Shown: piece after piece, positions 33,103-43,789 of the stretch
Position numbering within the stretch: the first letter of the stretch is position 1
How the letters are laid out: each line of letters begins with the position of its first letter
Assembly (NCBI RefSeq): GCF_005222785.1
Contig: NZ_STGH01000004.1
Span: 1 to 64,000, forward strand
Reading direction: 5' to 3'
Length of the DNA: 64,000 bases
Origin: Rhodobacter sp. SY28-1
GTDB taxonomy: Bacteria; Pseudomonadota; Alphaproteobacteria; Rhodobacterales; Rhodobacteraceae
The notes under the pieces: generated by a model
What the model saw: the letters and a program-made list of their open reading frames with translations, nothing else
What the model was told of the DNA's origin: nothing
The model's database searches: none
Position numbers and translations under genes: made by a program

Positions 33103-33593
33103 ATGAAAAGCCAATTGATAGAGCTGCAAACAGCGCGAAGAGTGCCACGGCGATTGTGGCGCTTGTTTCGGTTATCGCCGGAGCTGTTGGTGGATTCTTG
33201 TCTGCATTTCTATTGGTAAACCAACAGTTGGGTATTTGGGACCAGATCAAGAACTCTCATGTTGCTCTTGACCCTGTGTCTAAGGGAACCGTCTACAATC
33301 ACAGCAAGCTAGGCAAAGAAGACATCGCGGCGATACGCGCGTCTTTAGACCTACCAAACTTTGAAGAATTCGCGCTTAAATCTGATCTTTGGAATAATGA
33401 GCAACTCAGCGAAGAATTGGTTTCTCTTGGGTTTGTCAGGTTCGGTGACCCACTTAGCATTCGAGATAATGCACAGCCGCCAGTTGTCTTGATGAGGCAC
33501 GAAACAAATTTTGTGAGCCCGTACAATGAAAAGGACGTCAGTTTGAACGCAACTAGAACATACGTCTGGACGCTCAGGAAAGAAGATAAGTGA
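33099..33593 (+). CDS. AT-rich single-span membrane protein inserted between nuoD and nuoE
   Basis: This 164-aa protein is unlike its surroundings. The gene is far less GC-rich than its neighbours: 28 of 60 bases in 33241-33300 and 23 of 60 in 33361-33420 are G or C by my count. It also uses AT-rich codons freely. It has one N-terminal membrane helix (about residues 17-43, [20 protein letters not shown]) and then a soluble domain that I do not recognise. The GTG start overlaps the nuoD stop and has GGGGAG eight bases ahead; its stop overlaps the nuoE start (TGATG). So it is foreign-looking yet translationally fitted into the operon. A role in complex I is possible but unsupported. Confidence 0.72.
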   Translation: MNEKPIDRAANSAKSATAIVALVSVIAGAVGGFLSAFLLVNQQLGIWDQIKNSHVALDPVSKGTVYNHSKLGKEDIAAIRASLDLPNFEEFALKSDLWNNEQLSEELVSLGFVRFGDPLSIRDNAQPPVVLMRHETNFVSPYNEKDVSLNATRTYVWTLRKEDK

Positions 33594-34771
33594 TGCTGCG
33601 TCGTCTTCACAAGGACCAACCCGCCTCTTTCGCCTTCACTCCGGCGAACGAAGCCTGGGCGAAGGGCCAGATTTCCAAGTATCCGGCCGGACGTCAGGCA
33701 TCGGCGATCATCCCGCTTCTGTGGCGCGCGCAAGAGCAGGAGGGGTGGCTGTCCCGTCCCGCCATCGAGCACGTCGCGGATATGCTGGGGATGGCCTATA
33801 TCCGGGCGCTGGAAGTGGCGACCTTCTACTTCATGTTCCAGCTTCAGCCGGTGGGTTCCGTGGCCCATGTCCAGATCTGCGGCACGACCTCCTGCATGAT
33901 CTGCGGGGCCGAGGATCTGGTGGCGGTGGCCAAGGAACTGATCGCACCGACGCCCCATACCCTTTCCGCGGACGGCAAGTTCAGCTGGGAAGAAGTCGAG
34001 TGCATGGGGGCCTGCGCCAACGCGCCCATGGCCCAGATCGGCAAGGATTACTACGAGGACCTGACCGGGGAAAAACTGCGTGAGCTGATCGGGCGGTTCT
34101 CCAAGGGCGAGGTCCCGGTGCCCGGCCCCCAGAACGGGCGATATGCGGCGGAACCGGCCGGCGGGCTGACCAGTCTCAAGGAATTCGTCTCGGGCCGGAA
34201 GCAGTACAACGCCAGCGCACAGGCGGCGGTGGACCTGAAGGATACCGTCAAGCGGATCGACGGGACCGAAGTGCCGCTGACGACGCCCTGGCTGGGTGTG
34301 GCCGCCCCGGTGAAACCGGCGAAGGCCAAGGCGGTGGAGCCGAAGCCCTCCGCCGGTGTTCCGGCGGACGCGACCGGTGCAACGGTGCAAGAGGCAAAGG
34401 CGACCTCCAAAGGCAAGCCGCAGTCCGACGGCAACGCGCCGAACGCGACTCCGCTGGCTACGCCCAAGGCGAAGGCTTCCGGTCAGGCGGGGGGCGCGAA
34501 GCCCGCAGGCCTTTCGGCACCCAAGGGGGGCAAGGCTGATGACCTGAAGCTGATCCTCGGGATCGGGCCCAAGCTTGAGGTGCTGTGCCACAAACTTGGC
34601 TTCTTCCACTTTGACCAGATCGCCGCATGGACCGAGGCGGAGATCGCCTGGGTCGACGAGAATCTGGAAGGCTTCAAGGGTCGGGTGACCCGCGACAAGT
34701 GGGTGGTTCAGGCAAAGGTCCTGGCGGCGGGTGGTTCGGTCGCGGACGCCGAAGCGGCGGCGCGGGGCTAG
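33593..34771 (+). CDS. nuoE: NADH-quinone oxidoreductase subunit E with long C-terminal extension
   Basis: This 392-aa protein carries the [2Fe-2S] cluster N1a. Its ligands are C96 and C101 ([10 protein letters not shown]) and C137 and C141 (CMGACANAP). The normal 24-kDa subunit would end near residue 200-240. Here a Pro/Ala/Lys-rich linker (about 240-305) leads to a helix-hairpin-helix-like domain (about 307-380; [44 protein letters not shown]). The same domain ends each of the next two proteins. GTG 33590 precedes the ATG in frame; ATG 33593 is chosen because it overlaps the preceding stop. Confidence 0.94.
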   Translation: MLRRLHKDQPASFAFTPANEAWAKGQISKYPAGRQASAIIPLLWRAQEQEGWLSRPAIEHVADMLGMAYIRALEVATFYFMFQLQPVGSVAHVQICGTTSCMICGAEDLVAVAKELIAPTPHTLSADGKFSWEEVECMGACANAPMAQIGKDYYEDLTGEKLRELIGRFSKGEVPVPGPQNGRYAAEPAGGLTSLKEFVSGRKQYNASAQAAVDLKDTVKRIDGTEVPLTTPWLGVAAPVKPAKAKAVEPKPSAGVPADATGATVQEAKATSKGKPQSDGNAPNATPLATPKAKASGQAGGAKPAGLSAPKGGKADDLKLILGIGPKLEVLCHKLGFFHFDQIAAWTEAEIAWVDENLEGFKGRVTRDKWVVQAKVLAAGGSVADAEAAARG

Positions 34772-34835
34772 GTTTGGTAAGCGGTGGGACCCGGTCGGTC
34801 CGGCAGGGCCGGACGGACGAAGGGAGTAGGGCTGG

Positions 34836-35915
34836 ATGAGCGACGAGATCAATGACACGACGATCGGCCGGGGTGGCTGGGCGCTGGTGCTGGCGTCGGC
34901 CGTCCTGTCGTTCGCGGTCCTGCACTTTCTCCTGAGCTACCTGCTGTTCCCGTCCGTGCTTTTCTCGGCAGCCATCGCGCTGATCGTCTATCTGATCCTG
35001 TACCGGCTGGCCGTCGCGGTGAACCGCCATGACGATGCCGAGTCAGAGCGGCAGGTGCGCAAGATCGTTCCGGCCTCGGCGGTGACCGATGGCACCATCC
35101 GCGTGCGCGGCGTCGAGGGGGCGCAGGGTTCGACCATCGTGGCCGTGCCGGTTCGGCCCGATCCGGCGGCGCAGGCATCGCAGCGGCCCGCATCCGTTGT
35201 CACGCCGCTGTCCCGCGTCGAGCCTGCCCCGCTGATCCCGCCGCAGCCTGTGGTGGCCGCACCCGCCGCGCCGGAACCGCCCGCGCCGCCCCCGGCTGCA
35301 AAGGCGCCCATCGACATCTTCGCCGACGAGACCGACGTCTGGGCCCGGCCCGCCCCGACCGCGACGCCGGCGCCTGCGGTCGCCCCTGCGCCGACGGACA
35401 AGCCGAAAGCCGCCTTCAAGTCGAAGGCCGAGCTTCAGGCCGAAGCGGCTGCTGCCAAGTCCGAGGCGAAGGCCGAACCGAAGGTCAAGCCGGCGGCCAA
35501 GGCCAAGGCCGAGCCCAAGGCGAAAGCCGCAGCGAAACCCAAGGCCGAGCCGAAACCCAAGGCCGAACCCAAGGCGAAGGCTGCCGCGAAGCCGAAGGCC
35601 GCGCCCAAGCCGAAGGCGGAAAAGGCTGTGCCTGCCGGACTTCAGCGCCTGTCGGCCCCGCGCGATGGGGTGGCGGACGACCTGAAGGAGATCGAAGGCA
35701 TCGGCCCGGCCATCGAAAAGCTGGTCAACGGGTTGGGCTTCTATCACTTCGACCAGATCGCCGCCTGGACCGACGAGGATGTCGCGCTGGTCGATGCCGA
35801 GCTGCGGACCTTCAAGGGCCGGATCGCGCGCGACAAATGGGTGGCGCAGGCCAGGATCATCGTGACCGAGGGGCTGATGGCGTTCCGCGAACGCGCCAAG
35901 ACGAACGACTATTGA
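34836..35915 (+). CDS. Membrane-anchored protein with Lys/Ala/Pro repeats and HhH-like C-terminal domain
   Basis: This 359-aa protein begins with two membrane spans (about residues 14-58, WALVLASAVLSFAVLHFLL and LFSAAIALIVYLILYRLAV). A Pro/Ala-rich region follows, then a strongly basic segment of PKA/EPKAKAA repeats (about 188-268). It ends with the helix-hairpin-helix-like domain (272-340; VADDLKEIEGIGPAIEKLVN) and the tail FRERAKTNDY. The end domain is a close paralogue of the one in NuoE and in the next protein. Eukaryotic-like basic repeats plus an HhH domain could bind nucleic acid, or could mediate assembly between the three proteins. No function is known to me. Confidence 0.8.
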   Translation: MSDEINDTTIGRGGWALVLASAVLSFAVLHFLLSYLLFPSVLFSAAIALIVYLILYRLAVAVNRHDDAESERQVRKIVPASAVTDGTIRVRGVEGAQGSTIVAVPVRPDPAAQASQRPASVVTPLSRVEPAPLIPPQPVVAAPAAPEPPAPPPAAKAPIDIFADETDVWARPAPTATPAPAVAPAPTDKPKAAFKSKAELQAEAAAAKSEAKAEPKVKPAAKAKAEPKAKAAAKPKAEPKPKAEPKAKAAAKPKAAPKPKAEKAVPAGLQRLSAPRDGVADDLKEIEGIGPAIEKLVNGLGFYHFDQIAAWTDEDVALVDAELRTFKGRIARDKWVAQARIIVTEGLMAFRERAKTNDY

Positions 35916-35922
35916 GAGACGC

Positions 35923-35947
35923 GTGATGCAGACTTGCCCTGCATCAC
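35923..35947 (+). promoter_or_regulatory. Intercistronic hairpin downstream of the 359-aa ORF
   Basis: GTGATGCAG and CTGCATCAC form a perfect 9-bp stem around a 7-nt loop, starting eight bases after the stop codon. There is no U-run, so it is more likely a processing or stabilising structure than a terminator within this long operon. Confidence 0.5.
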
Positions 35948-36001
35948 CAGACCTGCAACGCGCCTGAGGCAAGCGGGCCGCTACGACGGGAGAGACAGGG
36001 A

Positions 36002-36583
36002 ATGCGTACTGCAGAGAACGTGAATGCCCCTTGGTTGGGCGGCTGGCTGATCGGCGCGGCGGCGGGGCTGGTGGCCTTCGGCGCGCTGGTCGCGGTGGGC
36101 AAGTTCGACCTCTTTCCCGCGGCGGCCATCGGCTCGGTCGTGGCGCTGGTCGTGGGGCTGATCCTTGGCATGCCCTGGGGTGCGGGGGCGCGTCCCGCTG
36201 CTGCTGCGATGCCCGCGCCGGTGCGCGCAGCAGAAGCCGCGCCCGTGGTGACGCCTGCCGCCTTCGTGTCTGCCCCGGCTGCCCCCGTGGCTGCCAGCGC
36301 GGATGGGCCGGAACGCCTGTCCGCCCCGCGTGGCGGCAAGGCGGATGATCTGAAGGAAATCGAAGGCATCGGCCCGGCAATGGAGAAGCTGGTGAACGAA
36401 ATGGGCTTCTACCACTTCGCCCAGATCGCCAACTGGTCGGACGCCGACGTGGCCTGGGTCGACGCGAACATGAAGAATTTCAAGGGCCGCATCACCCGCG
36501 ACCGCTGGGTGGCGCAGGCGAAGATCATCGTTGCAGAAGGCCTTGAGGCATTCCGCGAACGCGCCAAGACAAACAACTACTGA
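36002..36583 (+). CDS. Membrane-anchored protein with HhH-like C-terminal domain
   Basis: This 193-aa protein is a shorter relative of the preceding one. It has two N-terminal membrane spans (about 14-60, WLIGAAAGLVAFGALVAV and AAIGSVVALVVGLILGM), an Ala/Pro-rich linker, and the domain starting [20 protein letters not shown] at residue 106. It ends FRERAKTNNY, nearly identical to the previous protein's FRERAKTNDY. It lacks the long basic repeat region. The GIGP turn and flanking helices fit a helix-hairpin-helix fold. Its place between nuoE and nuoF suggests a link to the NADH-oxidising module, but that is inference. Confidence 0.8.
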   Translation: MRTAENVNAPWLGGWLIGAAAGLVAFGALVAVGKFDLFPAAAIGSVVALVVGLILGMPWGAGARPAAAAMPAPVRAAEAAPVVTPAAFVSAPAAPVAASADGPERLSAPRGGKADDLKEIEGIGPAMEKLVNEMGFYHFAQIANWSDADVAWVDANMKNFKGRITRDRWVAQAKIIVAEGLEAFRERAKTNNY

Positions 36584-36589
36584 CATCCG

Positions 36590-36817
36590 ATGACCGCGCA
36601 CCGCCCCGATCCCGCCGACCTTCACCGCGCCCGCCAGGCGCGGCTGGTCGGCATCGTGCTGGCGGTGACGATCATCCTGTGGATGGGGGCCCAGCTTGTG
36701 GGCGGACAATTGGGGTTGGAGGCGCGCTATGCGTTCCTCTTCGACCTTGCAGCCATCGCGGCCTTCGTCTGGGCCCTGGTGGTGACGTATCAGATCTGGC
36801 GCGGACGCCGGGGTTAG
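36590..36817 (+). CDS. DUF5337-type small membrane protein
   Basis: This 75-aa protein has a basic N-terminus (ADLHRARQARLVG) and two membrane spans (IVLAVTIILWMGAQLVGG and FDLAAIAAFVWALVVTY), ending in a basic tail. It matches my recollection of DUF5337, a family found inside nuo operons of Rhodobacteraceae. It follows the HhH-like membrane protein after six bases and precedes nuoF by nine. Function is unknown; an assembly or accessory role for complex I is a guess from location. Confidence 0.7.
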   Translation: MTAHRPDPADLHRARQARLVGIVLAVTIILWMGAQLVGGQLGLEARYAFLFDLAAIAAFVWALVVTYQIWRGRRG

Positions 36818-36826
36818 GAAGACAAG

Positions 36827-38122
36827 ATGCTCAAGGATCAGGACCGCATTTTCACCAACCTCTACGGGATGCATGACCGCAGCCTGAAGGGTGCGATGAA
36901 GCGCGGGCATTGGAACGGCACCGCCGACATCATCAAGCGCGGGCGCGACACGATCATCGAGCAGGTCAAGGCCTCGGGATTGCGCGGTCGGGGTGGCGCG
37001 GGCTTTCCGACGGGTCTGAAGTGGTCGTTCATGCCGAAGCAGTCCGATGGGCGGCCGTCCTATCTGGTGGTGAACGCCGACGAATCCGAACCCGGGACCT
37101 GCAAGGACCGGGAAATCATGCGCCACGATCCGCACACGCTGATCGAGGGCTGCCTGATCGCGTCGTTCGCGATGAACGCCAACACCTGCTACATCTACAT
37201 CCGCGGCGAATACATTCGTGAGCGCGAGGCGCTGCAGGCCGCGATTGACGAATGCTATGACGCGGGTCTGCTGGGCAAGAACGCCGCGAAGTCCGGCTGG
37301 GACTTCGACCTGTATCTGCATCACGGTGCCGGGGCCTATATCTGCGGCGAAGAGACGGCCCTGCTGGAGAGCCTTGAAGGCAAGAAGGGCATGCCCCGGA
37401 TGAAACCGCCGTTCCCGGCGGGCTCGGGCCTGTATGGTTGCCCGACCACGGTGAACAACGTGGAGTCGATTGCGGTTGTACCGACGATCCTGCGCCGGGG
37501 GTCCGACTGGTTCGCGTCCTTTGGTCGCCCGAACAACACCGGGACCAAGCTCTTCGGCATCTCGGGCCATGTCATGCAGCCCTGCGTCGTCGAAGAAGCG
37601 ATGTCGATCCCGCTGAAGGAACTGCTGGACCGCCATTGTGGCGGCGTGCGGGGCGGGTGGAAGAACCTGAAGGCAGTCATTCCGGGCGGGTCTTCGGTGC
37701 CGCTGCTGACCCAGGCGCAATGCGACGACGCGATCATGGATTTCGACTGGCTGCGCGAGCAGCGCTCGGGCCTTGGCACCGCGGCGGTCATCGTGATGGA
37801 CCAGTCGACCGACGTCATCAAGGCGATCTGGCGGCTGTCGAAGTTCTACAAGCACGAGTCCTGCGGCCAGTGCACCCCCTGCCGCGAAGGCACGGGCTGG
37901 ATGATGCGCGTGATGGACCGTCTGGTCCGCGGCGAGGCAGAGGTCGAGGAGATCGACATGCTTCTGTCGGTCACCAAGCAGGTCGAGGGTCATACCATTT
38001 GCGCTTTGGGTGACGCGGCCGCCTGGCCGATCCAGGGCCTGATCCGCGCCTTCCGGGACGAGATCGAGGACCGGATCAAGGCCAAGAAAACCGGCCGCAT
38101 CTCGGCGGTCGCGGCGGAGTGA
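36827..38122 (+). CDS. nuoF: NADH-quinone oxidoreductase subunit F
   Basis: This 431-aa subunit oxidises NADH. It holds FMN and cluster N3. The nucleotide-binding loop is [19 protein letters not shown], followed by the FMN-site region [17 protein letters not shown]. The [4Fe-4S] ligands are in [16 protein letters not shown] plus a later Cys in [14 protein letters not shown]. It is separated from nuoE by three other genes. The stop overlaps the start of the next small gene. Confidence 0.97.
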   Translation: MLKDQDRIFTNLYGMHDRSLKGAMKRGHWNGTADIIKRGRDTIIEQVKASGLRGRGGAGFPTGLKWSFMPKQSDGRPSYLVVNADESEPGTCKDREIMRHDPHTLIEGCLIASFAMNANTCYIYIRGEYIREREALQAAIDECYDAGLLGKNAAKSGWDFDLYLHHGAGAYICGEETALLESLEGKKGMPRMKPPFPAGSGLYGCPTTVNNVESIAVVPTILRRGSDWFASFGRPNNTGTKLFGISGHVMQPCVVEEAMSIPLKELLDRHCGGVRGGWKNLKAVIPGGSSVPLLTQAQCDDAIMDFDWLREQRSGLGTAAVIVMDQSTDVIKAIWRLSKFYKHESCGQCTPCREGTGWMMRVMDRLVRGEAEVEEIDMLLSVTKQVEGHTICALGDAAAWPIQGLIRAFRDEIEDRIKAKKTGRISAVAAE

Positions 38123-38367
38123 TGCGGATGGCGCTGGCCCTTTCGGTGACCCTGGCGCAGGCCGCTTGCGTGGGAACGGCAGCGACCGTGCCCGCGTCGC
38201 GTGAGCCTGTGCGGGTGTCGAACGGGGGCCAGCCCTTCGCGATGTGGGACGGGGCGGCAGCGCGAAAGGCGGCGGATGCGGCTTGCGGCGGCCGCGTCAA
38301 CGTCTCGATCTATGACCGCTTCGACCGGGCGACGGGTGAGTGGGTCTATCCGGAGGGCTGCGCATGA
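38122..38367 (+). CDS. Small exported hypothetical protein between nuoF and nuoG
   Basis: This 81-aa protein starts at ATG 38122, overlapping the nuoF stop. It has a short signal-like N-terminus ([18 protein letters not shown]). The cysteine at residue 16 follows QAA, which is not a good lipobox, so lipidation is uncertain. The rest has one further pair of cysteines (ACGGR and a C-terminal Cys-Ala) and the string NVSIYDRFDRATGEWVYPEG. I do not recognise a family. The frame is maintained and coupled to nuoF, which supports coding. Confidence 0.6.
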   Translation: MRMALALSVTLAQAACVGTAATVPASREPVRVSNGGQPFAMWDGAAARKAADAACGGRVNVSIYDRFDRATGEWVYPEGCA

Positions 38368-38389
38368 CGAATGCTGTCACCCTCGGTCA

Positions 38390-38413
38390 CAAACCGCTGA
38401 GAACCCCGGTTTG
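38390..38413 (+). promoter_or_regulatory. Hairpin in gap before the DUF5333-type gene
   Basis: CAAACCG and CGGTTTG form a 7-bp stem around a 10-nt loop in the 107-bp gap between two small nuo-operon genes. It may be an mRNA-processing or stabilising structure. No promoter is obvious here. Confidence 0.35.
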
Positions 38414-38474
38414 TCATGGCATATCAAGGGGGTTTGGCCCCATCTCCGGCGCACGAGCAGCCAAGGAGGCCAAC

Positions 38475-38876
38475 ATGCTTCGCACTTTGACCATTGCACT
38501 GACCCTTGCCGTGACCGCCCCGGCTTACGCGCTGGTACCGATCAACGAGAACCCGGAAATCCGCGAAAAGCTTCTTCAGGGCTTCATCGGCGATGCCATT
38601 GCCGACAATTGCCCCACCATCAAGGCGCGCACGATGAAGGCGTTGGGCGAGTTGAACAACCTTCGCGACTATGCGCTGAGCCAGGGTTATGAGGCCGACG
38701 TCGTGCGCGCCTTCGTCACCTCGAAAGACGAGAAGGCCAAGTTCAAGGCCGAGGCTGCCGAATGGCTGAAGGCCAAAGGGGCGGAGCCGGGCAACACGGA
38801 GGCCTACTGCACCATCGGCGAGGAAGAGATCGCCAAGGGCACGCTGGCCGGATCGCTGTTGAGGTCGACGAAATGA
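38475..38876 (+). CDS. DUF5333-type secreted protein
   Basis: This 133-aa protein has a Sec signal peptide (MLRTLTIALTLAVTAPAYA, cleavage after AYA at residue 19). The helical mature part has two cysteines (DNCPTIKARTMKAL and AYCTIGEEEIAKGT). It fits my recollection of DUF5333, a family found in nuo operons of this bacterial group. AAGGAGG (38463-38469) lies five bases before ATG 38475. Longer in-frame starts would place the signal peptide internally and are rejected. Its stop overlaps the start of the DUF3291-type gene. Predicted periplasmic; function unknown. Confidence 0.75.
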   Translation: MLRTLTIALTLAVTAPAYALVPINENPEIREKLLQGFIGDAIADNCPTIKARTMKALGELNNLRDYALSQGYEADVVRAFVTSKDEKAKFKAEAAEWLKAKGAEPGNTEAYCTIGEEEIAKGTLAGSLLRSTK

Positions 38877-39370
38877 CCGAAGCCCGCCACCTGGCCGAGT
38901 TGAACGTGGGGCGCCTTCTGGCCCCCACCGACGACCCGCGCGTGGCCGAATTCATGGCGGCGCTGGACCGGGTGAACGGGATGGGCAAACGGACGCCCGG
39001 GTTCGTCTGGATGATGGAAGGCTCGGGCGAGCCCGGCACCGGGAATACGGAAGCCAAGATCGAGGGCGACCCGCAATTCGTGTCGAACCTGACGGTCTGG
39101 GAAAGCGTCGAGACGCTGGAGCATTTCGTTTTCAACACCGTCCACCGGGCGTTTTACGAACGTCGGCAGGAGTGGTTCGAAGTGCTGGGCCGGATGCATT
39201 TCGTCATGTGGTGGGTGCCTGCGGGGCATAAGCCCACGCTCGACGAGGCGCTGGAGCGGTTGAAGCATCTGGAAGCGCATGGCGACAGCGACCATGCCTT
39301 TGGGTGGACATATCTGAAAGAAGCGCAGGCGTGGAAGACCCACGGATGCGCGCAAGTGGCGGCGGAGTAA
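38873..39370 (+). CDS. DUF3291-type protein (monooxygenase-like fold)
   Basis: This 165-aa cytoplasmic protein resembles DUF3291, an alpha/beta-barrel family related to antibiotic-biosynthesis-monooxygenase folds. Visible strings are [20 protein letters not shown] at the N-terminus, [19 protein letters not shown], and [20 protein letters not shown], with an FGW motif near the end. It overlaps the DUF5333-type stop (ATGA) and ends four bases before nuoG. No catalytic residues can be assigned. Its constant company with nuoG here suggests co-expression with complex I, not necessarily a role in it. Confidence 0.78.
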   Translation: MTEARHLAELNVGRLLAPTDDPRVAEFMAALDRVNGMGKRTPGFVWMMEGSGEPGTGNTEAKIEGDPQFVSNLTVWESVETLEHFVFNTVHRAFYERRQEWFEVLGRMHFVMWWVPAGHKPTLDEALERLKHLEAHGDSDHAFGWTYLKEAQAWKTHGCAQVAAE

Positions 39371-39374
39371 GGCC

Positions 39375-41396
39375 ATGACCAACCTCAAGAAAATCAACAT
39401 CGACGGGATCGAGGTCGAGGTCGATGGCGCGATGACCATTATCCAGGCGGCGGAAGTCGCCGGGGTGGAAATCCCGCGCTTCTGCTATCACGAACGGCTG
39501 ACCATCGCGGGCAACTGCCGGATGTGTCTGGTCGAGGTGGTCGGTGGCCCGCCGAAGCCCGCCGCCTCCTGCGCGATGCAGGTCCGCGACTTGCGGCCGG
39601 GGCCGGAGGGTCAGGCTCCGGTCGTGAAGACCAAGTCGCCGATGGTGAAGAAGGCGCGTGAGGGGGTGATGGAGTTCCTGCTCATCAACCACCCGCTCGA
39701 CTGCCCGATCTGCGACCAGGGCGGCGAGTGCGACCTGCAGGACCAGGCGATGGCCTATGGCGTCGACTTCTCGCGCTATCGGGAACCCAAGCGCGCGTCG
39801 GAAGACCTGAACCTTGGTCCGCTGGTCGAAACCAAGATGACGCGCTGCATTTCCTGCACTCGCTGCGTGCGCTTCACCACCGAGGTCGCCGGGATCACCC
39901 AGATGGGCCAGACGGGTCGCGGCGAAGACAGCGAGATCACCAGCTATCTGAACGAGACGCTGGCCTCGAACCTGCAGGGCAACATCATCGACCTGTGCCC
40001 GGTGGGGGCGCTGACCTCGAAGCCCTATGCCTTCACGGCCCGCCCGTGGGAGCTGACCAAGACCGAAAGCATCGACGTGATGGATGCGCTTGGGTCGAAC
40101 ATCCGGATCGACACCAAGGGCCGCGAAGTGATGCGCTTCCTGCCGCGCAACCATGATGGCGTGAACGAGGAGTGGATTTCCGACAAGACCCGTTTCGTCT
40201 GGGACGGCCTCCGTCGCCAGCGTCTGGACACCCCTTACGTCCGTGAGAACGGGAAGCTGCGGAAAGCCTCTTGGGGCGAGGCGCTGGAGAAGGCCGCTGC
40301 CGCGATGAAGGGCAAGAAGGTGGCCGGTCTCGTCGGTGATCTGGCCCCGGTCGAGGCGGCTTACAGCTTGAAAACGCTGGTCGAATCGCTGGGCGGCCAT
40401 GTCGAGTGCCGGACGGATGGGGCGAAGCTGCCCGCTGGCAACCGCTCGGCCTATGTCGGCACCGCGAAGATCGAGGACATCGACAGCGCCAAGGTGATCC
40501 TCCTCATCGGGACCAACCCGCGCGTCGAGGCCCCCGTCCTGAACGCCCGCATCCGCAAGGCCTGGACCAACGGCGCGATGGTGGGGCTGTTCGGCGAGAA
40601 GGTCGACCTGACCTATGACTACAAGCACATGGGGTCCGACCGCGCCGCGCTGGTGGAGCTGGTGGGTCGGGTGACCCAGAAGGACAACACGCTGGTCATC
40701 ATCGGCCAGGGCGCGATCAACGAGGCGGATGGCGAGGCAGTCCTGAGCCAGGCCATGGCCTATGCCACCGGCGCGGGCGCGAAGTTCATGGTCCTGCACA
40801 CGGCGGCCTCGCGCGTGGGCGCGATGGACGTGGGTGCGGTGACCGAAGGGGGCCTCGCGATGGCAACCCAAGGCGCGCAGGTGATCTACAACCTCGGCGC
40901 CGACGAGGTCGAGATCAGCCGCGACGGGGTGAACGCGCCCTTCGTGATCTATCAGGGCAGCCACGGCGACCGTGGCGCGAACCGGGCGGACATCATCCTG
41001 CCGGGGGCGGCCTACACGGAGGAGAACGGGCTGTTCGTCAACACGGAGGGGCGGCCCCAGCTGGCCTTCCGCGCCGGGTTCGCACCGGGTGAGGCGAAGG
41101 AGAACTGGGCGATCCTGCGGGCGCTTTCGGCCGAAGTGGGCGCGCAGCTGCCGTGGGATTCGCTGGCGGGTCTGCGGGCCGCGCTGGTCAAGGCGCATCC
41201 GCATCTGGGCCGCATCGACGAGGTGCCGGAGAACGACTGGCAGCCGCTGCCGGTGAAGGCCCCGGCCAAGGCGACCTTCCGCAATGCGATCAAGGACTTC
41301 TACCTGACGAACCCGATCGCGCGGGCGTCCGCGGTGATGGCGGAACTTTCCGCCATGGCCAAGGCCCGGGCATCGACCCCGATTGCGGCGGAATAA
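39375..41396 (+). CDS. nuoG: NADH-quinone oxidoreductase subunit G
   Basis: This 673-aa peripheral subunit (75-kDa type) carries several iron-sulfur clusters. The N-terminal [2Fe-2S] domain has [19 protein letters not shown]. The His/Cys [4Fe-4S] site is in [21 protein letters not shown] further [4Fe-4S] site is [10 protein letters not shown] with a late Cys in [10 protein letters not shown]. The remaining two-thirds is a molybdopterin-oxidoreductase-like fold with no cofactor. Four bases separate it from the DUF3291-type gene, and a lipoprotein gene follows after one base. Confidence 0.96.
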   Translation: MTNLKKINIDGIEVEVDGAMTIIQAAEVAGVEIPRFCYHERLTIAGNCRMCLVEVVGGPPKPAASCAMQVRDLRPGPEGQAPVVKTKSPMVKKAREGVMEFLLINHPLDCPICDQGGECDLQDQAMAYGVDFSRYREPKRASEDLNLGPLVETKMTRCISCTRCVRFTTEVAGITQMGQTGRGEDSEITSYLNETLASNLQGNIIDLCPVGALTSKPYAFTARPWELTKTESIDVMDALGSNIRIDTKGREVMRFLPRNHDGVNEEWISDKTRFVWDGLRRQRLDTPYVRENGKLRKASWGEALEKAAAAMKGKKVAGLVGDLAPVEAAYSLKTLVESLGGHVECRTDGAKLPAGNRSAYVGTAKIEDIDSAKVILLIGTNPRVEAPVLNARIRKAWTNGAMVGLFGEKVDLTYDYKHMGSDRAALVELVGRVTQKDNTLVIIGQGAINEADGEAVLSQAMAYATGAGAKFMVLHTAASRVGAMDVGAVTEGGLAMATQGAQVIYNLGADEVEISRDGVNAPFVIYQGSHGDRGANRADIILPGAAYTEENGLFVNTEGRPQLAFRAGFAPGEAKENWAILRALSAEVGAQLPWDSLAGLRAALVKAHPHLGRIDEVPENDWQPLPVKAPAKATFRNAIKDFYLTNPIARASAVMAELSAMAKARASTPIAAE

Positions 41397-41397
41397 C

Positions 41398-41805
41398 ATG
41401 GCGCAGCGCCTCTCTCTTGTGGCCACCCTTGGCACCGCGACAGCGGCGCTTGGGGCTTGCACGCCCGCCGGAGAGGTGCCAGAGGAGCGCGGGCAGACGG
41501 CGGTCTATCAGGGGGTCAGTACGATCCTTCTCGACGACGATCTGGTCAGCTTCAGCGTCGCGATGACGGGCGCGAAGGACCGGGCGGAGGTCGAGGCCTA
41601 TGGCCGCTGCGCTGCCGCGCAATATGCGCTGGATCAAGGGTTTGGCTTCGCACGTCAGGTGCGGACCATCGTGAAGAAGGAAGGGCAGACGTGGTACGGG
41701 GATGCGGTCTACGTGATCTCGGCCAGCCTGCCGCAGGGCCTGCGGACCATCGACGCCGAAGTGGTGGCGGTGGAATGCGCCGAGCTTGGAATACCAAGCC
41801 AGTAA
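41398..41805 (+). CDS. Putative lipoprotein between nuoG and nuoH
   Basis: This 135-aa protein has a lipoprotein signal (LSLVATLGTATAALGAC, lipidated Cys21 after ALGA). The mature domain is predicted alpha/beta with VYQGVSTILLDDDLVSFSV, an amphipathic helix, and FARQVRTIVKKEGQTWYGD, ending with a short cysteine-containing tail. No family is recognised. It starts one base after the nuoG stop. If lipidated, it would sit at the periplasmic face of the inner or outer membrane, near the membrane arm of complex I. That location is predicted, and any link to complex I is inference. Confidence 0.68.
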   Translation: MAQRLSLVATLGTATAALGACTPAGEVPEERGQTAVYQGVSTILLDDDLVSFSVAMTGAKDRAEVEAYGRCAAAQYALDQGFGFARQVRTIVKKEGQTWYGDAVYVISASLPQGLRTIDAEVVAVECAELGIPSQ

Positions 41806-41834
41806 AACTGGCGGATTGAGGATGAGGGACTGAC

Positions 41835-43369
<1,535 letters not shown>

Positions 43370-43375
43370 GGCCCC

Positions 43376-43789
43376 ATGACCGACGACTTCGCCAAGATGT
43401 TTTCCGCCTGGATGGAGCAGGGCCAGAAGATGGCCCAGGCCTTCATGCCAGGCATGGAGAATTTCGACGCGAAGGCGATGGAGAAGTTCTTTCCGGCGAT
43501 GCCGAAGGAACTTCTGGAGATGTGGTTCGGCAAGACCTTCAACCCGGAAGGCCTGGATGCGCGGACGCGGTTTCTGGTCACCATCGCGGCGCTGACCGTG
43601 CTGGGCCCGGTGGGTGAGCCGCAGTTGCGGATGACGATCAAGAACGGGCTGGCCGCCGGGGCCACCAAGCGCGAGGTCGCGGAAGTGATCTGGCAGATGT
43701 CCATGTTCGGCGGCGTCCCCGCCATGCAGAAGGCGCTGGAAATTGCCCAGTCCGTCTTCGCTGAGACCCCTGAGGAGAAAGACGCATGA
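43376..43789 (+). CDS. Carboxymuconolactone decarboxylase (CMD)-family protein
   Basis: This 137-aa helical protein belongs to the CMD/AhpD-like family. The conserved region is [17 protein letters not shown], followed by [22 protein letters not shown]. It lacks the CxxC of AhpD, so it is unlikely to be a peroxidase-type disulphide enzyme. The first 40 residues are acidic with many Met. It sits six bases after nuoI and overlaps nuoJ (ATGA). A CMD protein inside a nuo operon is unexpected. A role in decarboxylation is not supported by context. Confidence 0.82.
   Translation: MTDDFAKMFSAWMEQGQKMAQAFMPGMENFDAKAMEKFFPAMPKELLEMWFGKTFNPEGLDARTRFLVTIAALTVLGPVGEPQLRMTIKNGLAAGATKREVAEVIWQMSMFGGVPAMQKALEIAQSVFAETPEEKDA

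Noticed and set aside
35981-37993. 670-codon minus-strand frame opposite nuoF and the HhH-like proteins
   Set aside because: It runs through several opposite-strand genes with strong domain evidence. Composition and lack of motifs mark it as non-coding.
39204-41462. 752-codon minus-strand frame opposite nuoG
   Set aside because: It is antisense to a clear nuoG with all cluster motifs. Its product shows only mirror composition.
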